Positions 42,609 through 51,828 of a DNA stretch of 64,000 nucleotides are shown piece after piece. How positions within the stretch are numbered: the first letter of the stretch is position 1; each line of letters begins with the position of its first letter. Under the pieces are notes generated by a model, which did not search any database, was not told the DNA's origin, and saw only the letters and a program-made list of their open reading frames with translations. The DNA comes from Pseudomonas prosekii (GTDB lineage: Bacteria; Pseudomonadota; Gammaproteobacteria; Pseudomonadales; Pseudomonadaceae), in the NCBI RefSeq assembly GCF_900105155.1, contig NZ_LT629762.1, forward strand, positions 806,001 through 870,000. Direction: 5' to 3'. The position numbers and the translations under genes are program-made.

Positions 42609-43700
42609 TTACAGCTGACCCAACACCGGCGTGTTGACGCGCACATCGGCGTTTTGCCCACGATGACGCAGCAGGTGATCCATCAACACAATGGCCATCA
42701 TCGCCTCGGCAATCGGCGTGGCGCGGATGCCGACGCACGGGTCGTGACGGCCCTTGGTGATGACATCGACCGGGTTGCCATTGACGTCAATCGAGCGGCC
42801 CGGCGTGGTAATGCTGGAGGTGGGCTTCAACGCCAGGTGCGCGACGATTGGCTGGCCGGAGGAGATCCCGCCGAGGATGCCGCCGGCATTGTTGCTGAGG
42901 AAACCGTCCGGGGTCATTTCGTCGCGGTGCTCGGTGCCGCGCTGGGCGACACTGGCGAAACCGGCGCCGATTTCCACGCCTTTGACCGCGTTGATGCTCA
43001 TCAGCGCGTGGGCCAGTTCGGCGTCGAGGCGATCGAAGATCGGCTCGCCGAGGCCGGGCATCACGCCTTCGGCAACCACGGTGATTTTTGCACCGACCGA
43101 ATCCTGGTCGCGGCGCAACTGGTCCATATAGGCTTCCAGTTCCGGCACTTTGTCCGGGTCGGGGCTGAAGAACGCGTTGTCTTCTACCGAATCCCAAGTC
43201 TTGAACGGGATTTCGATCGGGCCGAGCTGGCTCATGTAACCGCGAATGACGATGCCTTGGCTCGCCAGGTATTTCTTGGCAATCGCCCCCGCCGCCACGC
43301 GCATCGCGGTTTCCCGCGCCGAGCTGCGACCGCCGCCGCGGTAATCGCGTTCGCCGTACTTGTGGTGGTAGGTGTAGTCGGCGTGCGCCGGGCGGAACAG
43401 GTCTTTGATCGCCGAGTAGTCCTTGGACTTCTGGTCGGTGTTGCGGATCAACAGGCCAATCGCGCAACCGGTGGTGCGGCCTTCAAACACGCCGCTGAGG
43501 ATTTCGACTTCGTCGGCTTCCTGGCGTTGCGTGGTGTGGCGGCTGGTGCCGGGCTTGCGCCGATCAAGGTCACGCTGCAGATCCTCCAGGGAAATCTCCA
43601 GCCCCGGCGGGCAGCCGTCGACAATGGCGACCAACGCCGGACCATGGCTTTCGCCAGCGGTGGTGACCGTGAACAGCTTGCCGTAGGTATTGCCGGACAT
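42609..43700 (-). CDS. aroC: Chorismate synthase AroC
   Basis: Makes chorismate from EPSP with reduced FMN, the last common step to aromatic amino acids and folate. 363 residues. Signatures: [18 protein letters not shown] (about 16-33), [20 protein letters not shown] (about 124-143) and R-rich [26 protein letters not shown] (about 259-284). GGAGCGTCCCGC precedes the ATG. Upstream of, and probably co-transcribed with, the MFS-mtnBDC genes. Confidence 0.97.
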   Translation of the reverse strand: MSGNTYGKLFTVTTAGESHGPALVAIVDGCPPGLEISLEDLQRDLDRRKPGTSRHTTQRQEADEVEILSGVFEGRTTGCAIGLLIRNTDQKSKDYSAIKDLFRPAHADYTYHHKYGERDYRGGGRSSARETAMRVAAGAIAKKYLASQGIVIRGYMSQLGPIEIPFKTWDSVEDNAFFSPDPDKVPELEAYMDQLRRDQDSVGAKITVVAEGVMPGLGEPIFDRLDAELAHALMSINAVKGVEIGAGFASVAQRGTEHRDEMTPDGFLSNNAGGILGGISSGQPIVAHLALKPTSSITTPGRSIDVNGNPVDVITKGRHDPCVGIRATPIAEAMMAIVLMDHLLRHRGQNADVRVNTPVLGQL

Positions 43701-43778
43701 GCGGGACGCTCCGTGAAATCGAACCTGAATACGTAATGCGCGCCAGTATACGCAGGCTACCCAAGTAGTTCATCCTCG

Positions 43779-43847
43779 AACCTTTCTAGCCTTAACCTTT
43801 CCACCCTTGAACCTTTCCACCCCTGAACCTTTCCACCTGCGAACCTT
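43779..43847. repeat. 16-bp tandem repeat, four and a half copies
   Basis: Units AACCTTTCTAGCCTT, AACCTTTCCACCCTTG, AACCTTTCCACCCCTG, AACCTTTCCACCTGCG and a partial AACCTT run head to tail in the aroC-hydrolase divergent gap. No coding frame. Confidence 0.85.
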
Positions 43848-43894
43848 ATTGGGTGCCCGCGAGTCCAACCGGCAACCTTGTTGATGATGGCGTG

Positions 43895-44848
43895 ATGATG
43901 CTGCGAGTTCTAGTCTTGAGCCTTACCCTGTTTACCGGCTTCGCCCAGGCCACTGTCCTACAGCGGCCAATCAGTTTGATCACCGGCACCGGGGAGCTTT
44001 TCGGCTCCCTGCTGTTGCCTAAATCCGACACGCCTGTGCCCGTTGTCCTGATCATTTCCGGCTCCGGTCCTACAGATCGCGACGGCAATAATCCGGATGG
44101 CGGACGCAACGACAGCCTCAAACGGCTGGCGTGGGTGTTGGCCAAACACAATATTGCCAGCGTGCGCTACGACAAGCGCGGCGTCGCGGCGAGCCTTGCC
44201 GCGACCCCGGACGAGCGCAATCTGTCGGTGGAAGCCTACGTTGCCGACGCCGAAGCCTGGGGCCAGAAGCTCAAGGCTGATCCGCGTTTTGGCCCGTTGA
44301 TTCTGCTGGGCCACAGCGAAGGCGCATTGATCGCCACGCTGGCGGCGCCGAGTGTCGATGCGTCGGCGGTGATTTCCATGTCCGGCAGCGCGCGCCCGGT
44401 TGACCAAGTGTTGCGTCAGCAATTGAGCAATCGCCTGCCGCCACCGCTGATGCTGCGCAGCAATGAATTGCTCGACAGCCTCAAGGCCGGGCGCACCGAC
44501 GAAAATGTCCCGCCACAATTGCAGGTGATTTTCCGTCCGAGCGTGCAGCCCTACCTGATTTCATTGTTCCGTCAGGACCCGGCCGCCGCGTTTGCCAAAC
44601 TGAAAATGCCGGCGCTTATCGTTCAGGGCACCAACGATATCCAGGTCGGCGTCGGTGACGCCAAGCTGCTCAAGGAAGCCAAACCGGACGCCGAACTGGC
44701 GGTGATTGAAGGCATGAACCACGTGATGCGCATCGTCCCCAACGACGTGAAGCGGCAATTGGCCTCGTACAAGGACCCGCAATTGCCGCTGGCCGCCGAA
44801 CTGGGTGCGCGCATCCTTGGGTTTATTGACGGACTTCGCACCCGTTAA
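43895..44848 (+). CDS. Secreted alpha/beta-hydrolase
   Basis: About 317 residues from ATG 43895, which directly starts a signal peptide (MMLRVLVLSLTLFTGFAQA). A GTG at 43853 would place 14 polar residues before it and is less likely. Hydrolase fold: oxyanion ISGSGPTDRDGN (about 49-60), nucleophile elbow LLGHSEGALIA (Ser in GHSEG, about 140), acid Asp in VQGTNDIQVG (about 245) and catalytic His in EGMNHVMR (about 275). Such proteins are dienelactone- or serine-peptidase-like esterases. Substrate unknown; periplasmic. Confidence 0.83.
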   Translation: MMLRVLVLSLTLFTGFAQATVLQRPISLITGTGELFGSLLLPKSDTPVPVVLIISGSGPTDRDGNNPDGGRNDSLKRLAWVLAKHNIASVRYDKRGVAASLAATPDERNLSVEAYVADAEAWGQKLKADPRFGPLILLGHSEGALIATLAAPSVDASAVISMSGSARPVDQVLRQQLSNRLPPPLMLRSNELLDSLKAGRTDENVPPQLQVIFRPSVQPYLISLFRQDPAAAFAKLKMPALIVQGTNDIQVGVGDAKLLKEAKPDAELAVIEGMNHVMRIVPNDVKRQLASYKDPQLPLAAELGARILGFIDGLRTR

Positions 44849-44947
44849 GCGCTGATTGCCCTCCAGTCTTGAGTAAAACGGCCGATAAGCCTTTGTCGCC
44901 AGCGCTAAGACTGGCGGCAAGCAGAGCTTGGACAGGATCTCGCCGTT

Positions 44948-45739
44948 ATGACTGATACCCAGACTTCACCCGACACCAGCGCTGAAAAAGAAGCACCGCC
45001 AGCGGTCGAGCTGCCGTGGGCGGATGTGCATGCCGAGCACCACAGAATGCTGCGTCTGGCGCCGTTGAAGACCGATCGCAACACCGGCGGGCGGCCGTTG
45101 CGTTTTGTTGAATTCGGTTACGCCGAGCGCAACAGCAAAGAACTCAGCCTGATGCGCCTGACCATCAAGCTGCCGGGCCAGCGGGTGCGCAAGGAACAGA
45201 ATCTGCTGGACGTGTGGGTCGATCACCAGACCCGCCGCGTGCATTTCGGCCCTGACAGCGGGCTGCAGATCGAACCGCTGAACCGTGGCATCGGCCGTTA
45301 CCTCGCCGCTCAAGGCATCAGTTGGGCGAAGAAACGCTGGCCGGGCTACACCGTCGACGGCACCGACCTGAACAACAAAGACGCGCTGAACGAAGACACT
45401 CGCCTGCGCCGCGATCACTTTTTGCGCGCGCACGGTTTTGAAGTGGCGTATGCCGATGCCCAGCATTTGAAGGGCAGCGTCAAAGAAGTGAAGGTTGGTG
45501 ATTTACTCGCGGACTGGAACAGCGAAAAGCTCCAGCAGGTGGAAATTCTCGAAGCCGCGCAGATGCTTCAGCAAGCCGAGCACAACCTGGCTGAGCAGGA
45601 AGTGAAGCTGAAGAAGCACGAAGAGAAAGTCAGCAAGTACAAACGTGAAGACGCCGGGCTGCGCTTCACCATTACCTGCCTGGTGGCATTTGCAGTGTTT
45701 CAGGCGGGATTGCTGATCTGGATTGCTACGCACCGGTAG
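44948..45739 (+). CDS. Hypothetical tail-anchored coiled-coil protein
   Basis: 263 residues. A soluble domain (about 20-180; e.g. RPLRFVEFGYAERNSKELSLMRLTIKLPGQ and RRVHFGPDSGLQIEPLNRGIGRYLAAQGISWAKKRWPG) is followed by a coiled coil (about 190-235, AQMLQQAEHNLAEQEVKLKKHEEKVSKYKRE) and a single C-terminal membrane helix (FTITCLVAFAVFQAGLLIWIA). It should face the cytoplasm with the tail in the inner membrane. No family name recalled. Downstream of the hydrolase gene by 99 bp on the same strand. Confidence 0.7.
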   Translation: MTDTQTSPDTSAEKEAPPAVELPWADVHAEHHRMLRLAPLKTDRNTGGRPLRFVEFGYAERNSKELSLMRLTIKLPGQRVRKEQNLLDVWVDHQTRRVHFGPDSGLQIEPLNRGIGRYLAAQGISWAKKRWPGYTVDGTDLNNKDALNEDTRLRRDHFLRAHGFEVAYADAQHLKGSVKEVKVGDLLADWNSEKLQQVEILEAAQMLQQAEHNLAEQEVKLKKHEEKVSKYKREDAGLRFTITCLVAFAVFQAGLLIWIATHR

Positions 45740-45765
45740 CAACACTTTGTGGCGATGGGGCTTGT

Positions 45766-45896
45766 TGTGGCGAGGGGGCTTGCCCCCGTTCGGCTGCGCA
45801 GCAGTCGTAAACCGCTTGCTGCGGTTTAACGCTGAAATGCGCGGGGAAATGCGCGGGCCGCCTCGCGACCCAACGGGAGCAAGCCCCCTCGCCACA
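45766..45896. repeat. Inverted repeat of the TGTGGCGAGGGGGCTTGCCCCC family
   Basis: Same family as 6915-7047, between convergent genes. The right arm (GGGAGCAAGCCCCCTCGCCAC) has one mismatch. Inside, AAACCGCTTGCTGCGGTTT is a further hairpin. Confidence 0.85.
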
Positions 45897-45907
45897 AATG
45901 ATAGCGG

Positions 45908-46816
45908 TCAGACGCGGGACGCGAAGACGGCCTGATGCTCGCGGCATTGCTCCGCTGTCAGCATGAACACGCCATGCCCGCCGCGCTCGAAATCGAGCCA
46001 GGCGAAATCGACTTCCGGGTATAGCGCTTCAACGTGAACCTGGCTGTTGCCCACTTCGACAATCAACAAACCCTTCTCGGTCAGGTGATCCGCCGCTTCG
46101 GCGAGCATCCGGCGCACCAGGTTCAAACCATCCTCACCACACGCCAGGCCCAGCTCCGGTTCGTGCTGGTATTCATCCGGCATGTCGGCGAAATCTTCGG
46201 CATCGACGTAAGGCGGGTTCGACACGATCAAGTCGAAACGTTGCCCCGGCAAACCATCAAAACCATCGCCCTGAACCGTGTACACGCGCTCATCGACGCC
46301 GTGGCGCTCGATGTTCTGGTTCGCCACTTCGAGCGCTTCGAACGACAGATCGGCCAGCACCACTTCGGCGTTCTGGAACTCGTAGGCACAGGCAATGCCG
46401 ATGCAACCGGAACCGGTGCAGAGGTCGAGAATGCGTGCCGGATCGTTGCCCAGCCAAGGCGCAAAGCGCTTTTCGATCAGCTCACCAATCGGTGAACGCG
46501 GGATCAGCACACGCTCGTCAACGATGAACGACATGCCGCAGAACCAGGCCTCGCCCAACAGGTAAGCGGTGGGAATGCGCTCCTCGATGCGGCGCTTGAG
46601 CAGCCGTTGCAGCTTGACCAGCTCGTCGTCTTCCAACGCGCAATCGAGGTAGCTGTCGGCGATTTCCCACGGCAAGTGCAGCGAACCCAACACCAGTTGA
46701 CGGGCTTCGTCCCAGGCGTTGTCGGTCCCATGGCCGAAAAACAGATCCTCCCCATGGAAGCGGCTGACGGCCCAACGGATATGGTCGCGCAGGGTACGAA
46801 GTCGGGAAGTGATCAC
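45908..46816 (-). CDS. prmB: PrmB, ribosomal protein L3 glutamine N5-methyltransferase
   Basis: Methylates a glutamine of ribosomal protein L3 using S-adenosylmethionine. 302 residues from a GTG start at 46816 with GGAG nine bases upstream; the frame otherwise continues to 47053 through a non-homologous leader. Signatures: [16 protein letters not shown] (SAM-binding, about 136-151), [14 protein letters not shown], and the glutamine-methylating tetrapeptide NPPY in [14 protein letters not shown] (about 203-216). Convergent with the coiled-coil gene. Confidence 0.93.
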   Translation of the reverse strand: MITSRLRTLRDHIRWAVSRFHGEDLFFGHGTDNAWDEARQLVLGSLHLPWEIADSYLDCALEDDELVKLQRLLKRRIEERIPTAYLLGEAWFCGMSFIVDERVLIPRSPIGELIEKRFAPWLGNDPARILDLCTGSGCIGIACAYEFQNAEVVLADLSFEALEVANQNIERHGVDERVYTVQGDGFDGLPGQRFDLIVSNPPYVDAEDFADMPDEYQHEPELGLACGEDGLNLVRRMLAEAADHLTEKGLLIVEVGNSQVHVEALYPEVDFAWLDFERGGHGVFMLTAEQCREHQAVFASRV

Positions 46817-47069
46817 GAGGCAAACTCCAAATAAAACGAGTGGCAATAAAACGACTGGCGATTCTACCAGCCAAAGCGCGCCACGACGACGCGGGAAAAA
46901 CACCGGAGCAGATGTAGGACTTATCTGTATTTTCCATTGGCTATTGAACACAATGCGCATCTTGACAAGGCTGCACGCCAGCAACGACGGCGCCTGCGAT
47001 AGTAGCGATTCACAGAACCGCTCAGCCAGAGGACAATGTCGCAAAAGCCCCACTCCAAGGAGCCCCAGA

Positions 47070-47660
47070 ATGTCCGTTCCACAAACGATGTTTCATCTCA
47101 GCGGCCGCGGTTACCCGGCGGCCAAACTGAGCCAGGCGACGCTGATCATCATCGATGCGCAGAAGGAATACCTCAGCGGCCCGCTGGCCCTGAGCGGCAT
47201 GGATAATGCCGTCGCCAACATCAAGCAACTGGTGAGCGCTGCCCGCGCAGCCGGTCGGCCGATCGTCCATGTGCGCCACCTCGGCACCGTCGGCGGGCTG
47301 TTCGATCCGCAAGGCGAACGCGGTGAATTCATCCCGGGCCTGGAGCCACAGGGCGACGAAACCATCATCGGCAAGTTGCTGCCGAGCGCGTTTCACGGCA
47401 CCCCGCTGTACGATCGTTTGCAGGAACTCGGTTCGCTGGACCTGATCGTTGCCGGTTTCATGAGCCATTCCAGCGTCAGCACCACGGTACGCGCGGCGAA
47501 AAACCTGGGTTTCCGTTGCACACTCGTTGAAGACGCCTGCGCCACTCGCGATTTGCCCTACAAGGACAGCGTGCTGAGCGCCGAACATGTGCAGCAGACC
47601 GAAATGGCGATCATGGCGGACAACTTCGCCACCCTCACCCTGACCCACGATTTGATCTGA
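47070..47660 (+). CDS. Isochorismatase-like cysteine-hydrolase family protein with serine at the nucleophile position
   Basis: 196 residues from ATG 47070 with AAGGAG nine bases upstream. The family Asp ([11 protein letters not shown], about 30) and Lys ([14 protein letters not shown], about 106) are present. The nucleophile segment, usually GxxTxxCVxxTxxxA, reads [16 protein letters not shown], so Ser replaces Cys. Either it uses another mechanism, like true isochorismatases, or it is inactive as an amidohydrolase. Follows prmB divergently, with no pathway context. Confidence 0.82.
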   Translation: MSVPQTMFHLSGRGYPAAKLSQATLIIIDAQKEYLSGPLALSGMDNAVANIKQLVSAARAAGRPIVHVRHLGTVGGLFDPQGERGEFIPGLEPQGDETIIGKLLPSAFHGTPLYDRLQELGSLDLIVAGFMSHSSVSTTVRAAKNLGFRCTLVEDACATRDLPYKDSVLSAEHVQQTEMAIMADNFATLTLTHDLI

Positions 47661-47791
47661 TCGCCTGACGCTGAGCGGTCGATGCCGCCGCTCATCCGCA
47701 AAAGCCTCTCATTTGCTGCAATTGCCTTAGCCTCAGGAACATCCCGGTCAACTCCCGGTCGAAGGGCCGATACCCATTGAGGAAGGTCGGA

Positions 47792-48112
47792 ATGAAGTTA
47801 TCCGATGGTTTTGACGCACGCCGCTTGCGGCCCAAAGGCCAAAGCAACTGGCGTTTTCGAATCGGCGCAACGATTGCCGCGCTGCTGGCGATGCTCGGTG
47901 TGCTGATGGCACTGGCCGGCGGCGCCAGTCTGCTCGGCCACGCGCCCGCGATGGGCGAACTGAACACCAACAAGGCCGGCGCGGCGGTGATCCTGGTGAT
48001 TGGCCTGCTGGTGTTGTACATCGGCGTCTGGCTGTGGCGTCGTTGCAGACGTCGCTCGCGCCAGTCGCAAGAGCTGAACATGGCTCCGCATCTGATGAAA
48101 AAACACGACTGA
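47792..48112 (+). CDS. Two-span membrane protein of unknown function
   Basis: 106 residues from ATG 47792 with GAGGAAGG before it. A basic N-terminus (ARRLRPKGQSNWRFR) is followed by two hydrophobic helices (IGATIAALLAMLGVLMALAGGASLLG and AAVILVIGLLVLYIGVWLWRR) and a very basic cytoplasmic tail RRCRRRSRQSQEL. No domain recognised. It lies before the Smr gene with 90 bp spacing. Confidence 0.7.
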   Translation: MKLSDGFDARRLRPKGQSNWRFRIGATIAALLAMLGVLMALAGGASLLGHAPAMGELNTNKAGAAVILVIGLLVLYIGVWLWRRCRRRSRQSQELNMAPHLMKKHD

Positions 48113-48202
48113 ATCCTCGAGCTCGGCACTGGCCGGGCTCCAATTGTTTGTTATGGATAGCGTCGTGACTTGGGTAAACTGCCCTCCTTCGCGGAGGCTG
48201 AC

Positions 48203-48760
48203 ATGCAAGACGACGATTTTTCCCTGTTCAAAAGTGCGATCCAAGGCGTCAAGCCGATCAAGCACGATCGCGCCGAAACCGGCAAACCCAAGGCTGACCG
48301 CGCGCAGATTGCCAAGCTGCGTCAGGCTGCCACCGTGCGCACCGATGCGACCACCGTCGACGGCCTGTCCGATCAGTTTGTGATCGACGTTGGCCCGGAA
48401 GACGAGCTCATGTGGGCCCGCGACGGGGTTCAGGAAAGCCAGATCCGCAAACTGAAGATTGGCCAGATCCCCTTCGAAGGCAGCCTCGACCTGCACGGCA
48501 TGAATGTCGGAAAGGCCCGCGAAACCCTGTGGGCGTTCCTTGCCGAAGCGACCAAATTCGAAATCCGCTGCGTGCGCGTCACCCACGGCAAAGCGGTGCG
48601 CCTGGACGGCAAGCGGCCGATGATCAAAAGCCACGTCAACACCTGGCTGCGCCAGCATTCCCAAGTACTCGGCTTCACCTCTTGCCAAGCTAAACACGGC
48701 GGCGCCGGAGCGGTTTATGTGCTGCTCAAACGGACCATGATGGAAGGTCGCGACGAGTAA
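48203..48760 (+). CDS. Smr-domain protein (putative endonuclease, YfcN/SmrA type)
   Basis: 185 residues from ATG 48203 (CGGAGG eight bases upstream); an ATG at 48170 is possible but weaker. The C-terminal Smr domain starts near residue 98: GSLDLHGMNVGKARETLWAFL contains the LDLHG motif, VRVTHGKAVRLDG the xTHGK motif, and CQAKHGGAGAVYVLL the GGxGA-like end. The N-terminal part is charged and probably disordered. Stand-alone Smr proteins cut nucleic acids; E. coli SmrB acts on collided ribosomes, but that particular role is not inferable here. Upstream of folE by 77 bp. Confidence 0.87.
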   Translation: MQDDDFSLFKSAIQGVKPIKHDRAETGKPKADRAQIAKLRQAATVRTDATTVDGLSDQFVIDVGPEDELMWARDGVQESQIRKLKIGQIPFEGSLDLHGMNVGKARETLWAFLAEATKFEIRCVRVTHGKAVRLDGKRPMIKSHVNTWLRQHSQVLGFTSCQAKHGGAGAVYVLLKRTMMEGRDE

Positions 48761-48837
48761 AGCTGTCGCTTCACGCTTGCAGCGCCGTGTCCGCCACCGT
48801 ACCCTTGCCCTTTGCGTAAAATCCCACAGGTAGTTTC

Positions 48838-49383
48838 ATGTCCCTGGAACAGAATTACACCGCGATTCTCGGCCAATTGGGCGAGGACGTTTCCCGCGAG
48901 GGCCTGCTCGACACGCCAAAGCGTGCCGCCAAAGCCATGCAGTACCTCTGCCGCGGTTATGAACAGACGCTTGAAGAAGTCACCAATGGTGCCTTGTTCA
49001 GCTCCGACAACAGCGAAATGGTGCTGGTCAAGGACATCGAGCTCTACTCGTTGTGCGAACACCATTTGCTGCCGTTTATCGGCAAGGCGCACGTCGCCTA
49101 TATCCCGAGCGGCAAGGTGTTGGGGCTGTCGAAAGTCGCGCGGATCGTCGATATGTACGCCCGCCGCCTGCAGATCCAGGAAAACCTCAGCCGCCAGATC
49201 GCCGACGCGGTCCAGCAAGTCACCGGCGCCCTGGGCGTTGCAGTGGTGATCGAGGCCAAGCACATGTGCATGATGATGCGCGGTGTCGAGAAACAGAATT
49301 CGTCGATGATCACTTCGGTGATGCTCGGCGAGTTCCGCGAAAACGCCGCTACCCGCAGCGAGTTTCTCAGCCTGATCAAGTAA
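48838..49383 (+). CDS. folE: GTP cyclohydrolase I FolE
   Basis: Converts GTP to dihydroneopterin triphosphate, the first step of folate/pterin synthesis. 181 residues, the short form common in Pseudomonas. Zinc ligands: Cys and His in [10 protein letters not shown] (about 63-72) and Cys in [12 protein letters not shown] (about 141-152). [24 protein letters not shown] is the family signature. Has its own terminator. Adjacent Smr gene order resembles other Pseudomonas chromosomes. Confidence 0.95.
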   Translation: MSLEQNYTAILGQLGEDVSREGLLDTPKRAAKAMQYLCRGYEQTLEEVTNGALFSSDNSEMVLVKDIELYSLCEHHLLPFIGKAHVAYIPSGKVLGLSKVARIVDMYARRLQIQENLSRQIADAVQQVTGALGVAVVIEAKHMCMMMRGVEKQNSSMITSVMLGEFRENAATRSEFLSLIK

Positions 49384-49400
49384 TTCGGCAGCACGAAGAA

Positions 49401-49428
49401 AACCGGCATTCATCGCCGGTTTTTTTTC
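49401..49428 (+). terminator. Intrinsic terminator after folE
   Basis: AACCGGC-ATTCATC-GCCGGTT followed by a run of T, about 18 bases past the stop. Confidence 0.85.
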
Positions 49429-49484
49429 GCCCGTGAAAAGTACGGTAAGCTGCGCGCCTTCTTTCGCCCCGTGAGGCTTATACC

Positions 49485-49856
49485 GTGTTCGTAAAAGCGC
49501 TTCGTGTCGGCCTTGGCCAACTGATCATCTTCATCGACTTCATCACCCGCCCCGGCAAGAAGCAGCGCCCGGCGGAACATCAAGCCAAGGTCAACGCGGC
49601 AGCCAAGGACCTGACGCTGTATCAGTTCCACGCCTGCCCGTTCTGCGTGAAAACCCGCCGCACGCTGCGCCGCTTGAATGTGCCGGTGGCGTTGCGTGAT
49701 GCGAAAAACAACGAGCAGGATCGCCAGGCGTTGCTGGATCAGGGCGGCAAAATCAAAGTCCCGTGCCTGCGCATCGAAGAAAATGGGCAGACCACCTGGA
49801 TGTATGAATCCAAGGTGATTATTGATTATCTGGATAAGCGCTTTGCTGCGGTTTGA
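49485..49856 (+). CDS. Glutaredoxin-like / GST-N-terminal-like thiol protein
   Basis: 123 residues from GTG 49485 with GTGAGG about nine bases upstream. A hydrophobic N-terminal segment (KALRVGLGQLIIFIDFIT) may anchor it. The thioredoxin-fold part starts near residue 42 (LTLYQFHACPFCVKTRRTLRRLNVPV) with the redox CPFC motif, the cis-Pro in KVPCLRIEE and ESKVIIDYLDKRF at the end. A small glutaredoxin with membrane attachment is the best description. No partner in the operon. Confidence 0.85.
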   Translation: MFVKALRVGLGQLIIFIDFITRPGKKQRPAEHQAKVNAAAKDLTLYQFHACPFCVKTRRTLRRLNVPVALRDAKNNEQDRQALLDQGGKIKVPCLRIEENGQTTWMYESKVIIDYLDKRFAAV

Positions 49857-49880
49857 TGGATTTGCAGTGTCCTGTTTGAT

Positions 49881-49977
49881 GCCATCGCGAGCAAGCTCGC
49901 TCCCGCAGGGTTTTGTGGGGTGATGGAAATAGGCGGCACCTTCGATCCCTTGCGGGAGCGAGCTTGCTCGCGATGAG
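49881..49977. repeat. Paired REP element (CTCGCGA subtype, inverted arrangement)
   Basis: ATCGCGAGCAAGCTCGCTCC and its complement CGGGAGCGAGCTTGCTCGCG flank about 45 bases. Head order is reversed relative to the TGTAGG...CTACA pairs. Confidence 0.9.
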
Positions 49978-50006
49978 GCCAGCCCAGACACCACAATTCA
50001 CAGACC

Positions 50007-50037
50007 CAAAAAAACCGGCCCTCGAGCCGGTTTTTTT
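50007..50037 (+). terminator. Intrinsic terminator
   Basis: AAACCGGC-CCTCGA-GCCGGTTT followed by T run. It lies 150 bases past the glutaredoxin-like gene, between two REP pairs. Confidence 0.8.
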
Positions 50038-50094
50038 ATGCCTTCACGCAGCCTGCAACGCCTGCGCCTGCCGCACCACCGTCGCCAGTCTGAG

Positions 50095-50165
50095 CCCTAT
50101 CGCGAGCAGGCTCGCTCCTACAGGGAAATGCGGTCGACTGGAGGAGTGAGCCTGCTCGCGATGGC
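50095..50165. repeat. Paired REP element (CTCGCGA subtype, short spacer)
   Basis: CTATCGCGAGCAGGCTCGCT and its near complement GAGTGAGCCTGCTCGCGATG with about 20 bases between; arms share the compensated CAGG/CCTG variant. Confidence 0.85.
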
Positions 50166-50374
50166 GTCGGAACAGGCGATATATCGCTAACGCCAAAAAA
50201 TTCGTCTACAAAACCAAAAACATTATTTGCTTTATTTGTATACAAAAGCATAATCCACTTCGTGCGAGTTCCTGACCAAGCGGTCAACAAATTCGCAAGT
50301 GCCTCAAAGGACCGCTGCCACCCTCATGGGTCCGGTCCTGGAAATAAAAATAAAACTCTTGAGGAGTACTCGCT
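50166..50374. promoter_or_regulatory. Promoter region of the NCS2 permease gene
   Basis: Contains TTGCTT (50227-50232), 16 bases, CATAAT (50249-50254) as a possible promoter with the operator palindrome inside the spacer. No gene seen. Confidence 0.4.
50235..50246. promoter_or_regulatory. Operator palindrome TTTGTATACAAA
   Basis: A perfect 12-bp palindrome that contains the same TTGTATACAA core (50236-50245) found before the NCS1 permease and before puuE. It sits between candidate -35 and -10 elements, a repressing position. Confidence 0.6.
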
Positions 50375-51724
50375 GTGGAAAGCCGCAAATCCGAAGCCCC
50401 GTCGCTGGATCTCTCGCCGCCGTTACGCAAAGGCTGGCTGGAGCGCATCTTCAAACTCAGCTTGCATGGCACCACGGTGAAGACCGAGCTGATCGCCGGT
50501 CTGACAACCTTCATTACCATGGCGTACATCATCTTCGTCAACCCGAACATCATGGCTGACGCTGGCATCGACCACGGTGCGGCGTTTGTTGCCACTTGCA
50601 TCGCCGCCGCGCTCGGCTGCCTGCTGATGGGCCTGTACGCGAACTGGCCGGTCGGCCTCGCGCCGGGCATGGGCCTCAACGCGTTCTTCACCTATACCGT
50701 GGTCGGCACCATGGGCTACAACTGGGAAACCGCCCTCGGCGCGGTGTTTATCTCGGGCGTGTTGTTCATGTTCCTGACCTTTTCGCGGATCCGCGAATGG
50801 TTGCTCAACAGCATTCCAGTCAGCCTGCGCTACGCCATGGGCGCCGGCGTCGGCCTGTTCCTCGGCCTGATCGGCCTGAAAACCGCCGGCATCGTCGTCG
50901 ACAGCCCGGCCACCCTGATCAAACTCGGCTCCCTGCGCGAGCCCGGCCCGCTGCTCGCGGCCATCTGCTTCCTGATGATCGCCGTGCTCAGCTATCACCG
51001 AGTGTTCGGCGCCATTTTGATCAGTATCATCGCCGTGACATTGGCCGGTTGGGGCCTGGGCCTGGTTCACTATCAAGGCCTGATGTCGGCACCGCCAAGT
51101 CTGGCGCCGACCTGGATGGCCATGGACGTCGCCGGCGTGTTCAACATCAGCATGATCAGCGTGGTGTTGGCGTTCCTCTTCGTGCACATGTTCGACACCG
51201 CGGGCACCTTGATGGGCGTCGCCCAGCGCGCCGGTCTGGTCAACGCCGACGGCAAAATCGAAAACCTCTCCCGCGCACTCAAGGCTGACAGTGCGTCGAG
51301 CGTATTCGGCGCGATGGTCGGCGTGCCGCCGGTCACCAGTTATGTAGAAAGTGCCGCCGGTGTGGCAGCGGGTGGTCGGACTGGTCTTACCGCTGTGACC
51401 GTAGGTGTGCTATTTATTGCCGCAATGTTTTTCGCACCGCTGGCCGGCATGATTCCGGCTTACGCCACCGCCGGCGCACTGATTTATGTCGCGATGCTGA
51501 TGATGGGCGGCATGGCGCACATCGAATGGGACGAAGCCACCGACAGCATTCCGGCCATCGTGACCGCGATCATGATGCCGCTGACCTTCTCGGTCGCCGA
51601 CGGCATCGCGCTGGGCTTTATCACTTACGTGGTGTTGAAGGCTTGCACCGGTAAACACAAGGAAATTTCCATCAGTTTGTGGGTGCTCTGCGCGATCTTC
51701 ATCGCCAAGTTCGTTTTTCTGTAA
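50375..51724 (+). CDS. NCS2-family purine permease (AzgA/GhxP-like, COG2252)
   Basis: 449 residues from GTG 50375 (GAGGAG about nine bases upstream). About 12-14 hydrophobic segments. Family stretches: TELIAGLTTFITMAYIIFVNP (about 38-58), ANWPVGLAPGMGLNAFFTYTV (about 90-110), LFVHMFDTAGTLMGVAQRAG (about 270-289) and VPPVTSYVESAAGVAAGGRTGLTA (about 310-333). This group moves adenine, guanine or hypoxanthine with protons. The operator upstream links it to the urate genes that follow. Confidence 0.9.
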   Translation: MESRKSEAPSLDLSPPLRKGWLERIFKLSLHGTTVKTELIAGLTTFITMAYIIFVNPNIMADAGIDHGAAFVATCIAAALGCLLMGLYANWPVGLAPGMGLNAFFTYTVVGTMGYNWETALGAVFISGVLFMFLTFSRIREWLLNSIPVSLRYAMGAGVGLFLGLIGLKTAGIVVDSPATLIKLGSLREPGPLLAAICFLMIAVLSYHRVFGAILISIIAVTLAGWGLGLVHYQGLMSAPPSLAPTWMAMDVAGVFNISMISVVLAFLFVHMFDTAGTLMGVAQRAGLVNADGKIENLSRALKADSASSVFGAMVGVPPVTSYVESAAGVAAGGRTGLTAVTVGVLFIAAMFFAPLAGMIPAYATAGALIYVAMLMMGGMAHIEWDEATDSIPAIVTAIMMPLTFSVADGIALGFITYVVLKACTGKHKEISISLWVLCAIFIAKFVFL

Positions 51725-51735
51725 GCCGTCTACGT

Positions 51736-51784
51736 TTCAAAACAGTTTTCAAAACAGTTTTTTCAAAACGGTGCTTCAAAACAG
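51736..51784. repeat. Four irregular copies of TTCAAAACAG
   Basis: Copies at 51736, 51748, 51762 (as TTCAAAACGG) and 51775, spaced 12-14 bases, directly after the permease stop and before its terminator. Confidence 0.8.
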
Positions 51785-51809
51785 CCTCACCCCGTCGGGT
51801 GGGGCTTTT
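51785..51809 (+). terminator. Intrinsic terminator between permease and LysE-family gene
   Basis: CCTCACCC-CGTC-GGGTGGGG stem followed by CTTTTG. Confidence 0.7.
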
Positions 51810-51828
51810 GCACATTAGGAGGAAAGTG

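Noticed and set aside
46719..47069. Long amino-terminal extension of the isochorismatase-like gene
   Set aside because: The frame is open but the AAGGAG-preceded ATG at 47070 begins the conserved fold; the extension overlaps prmB antisense.
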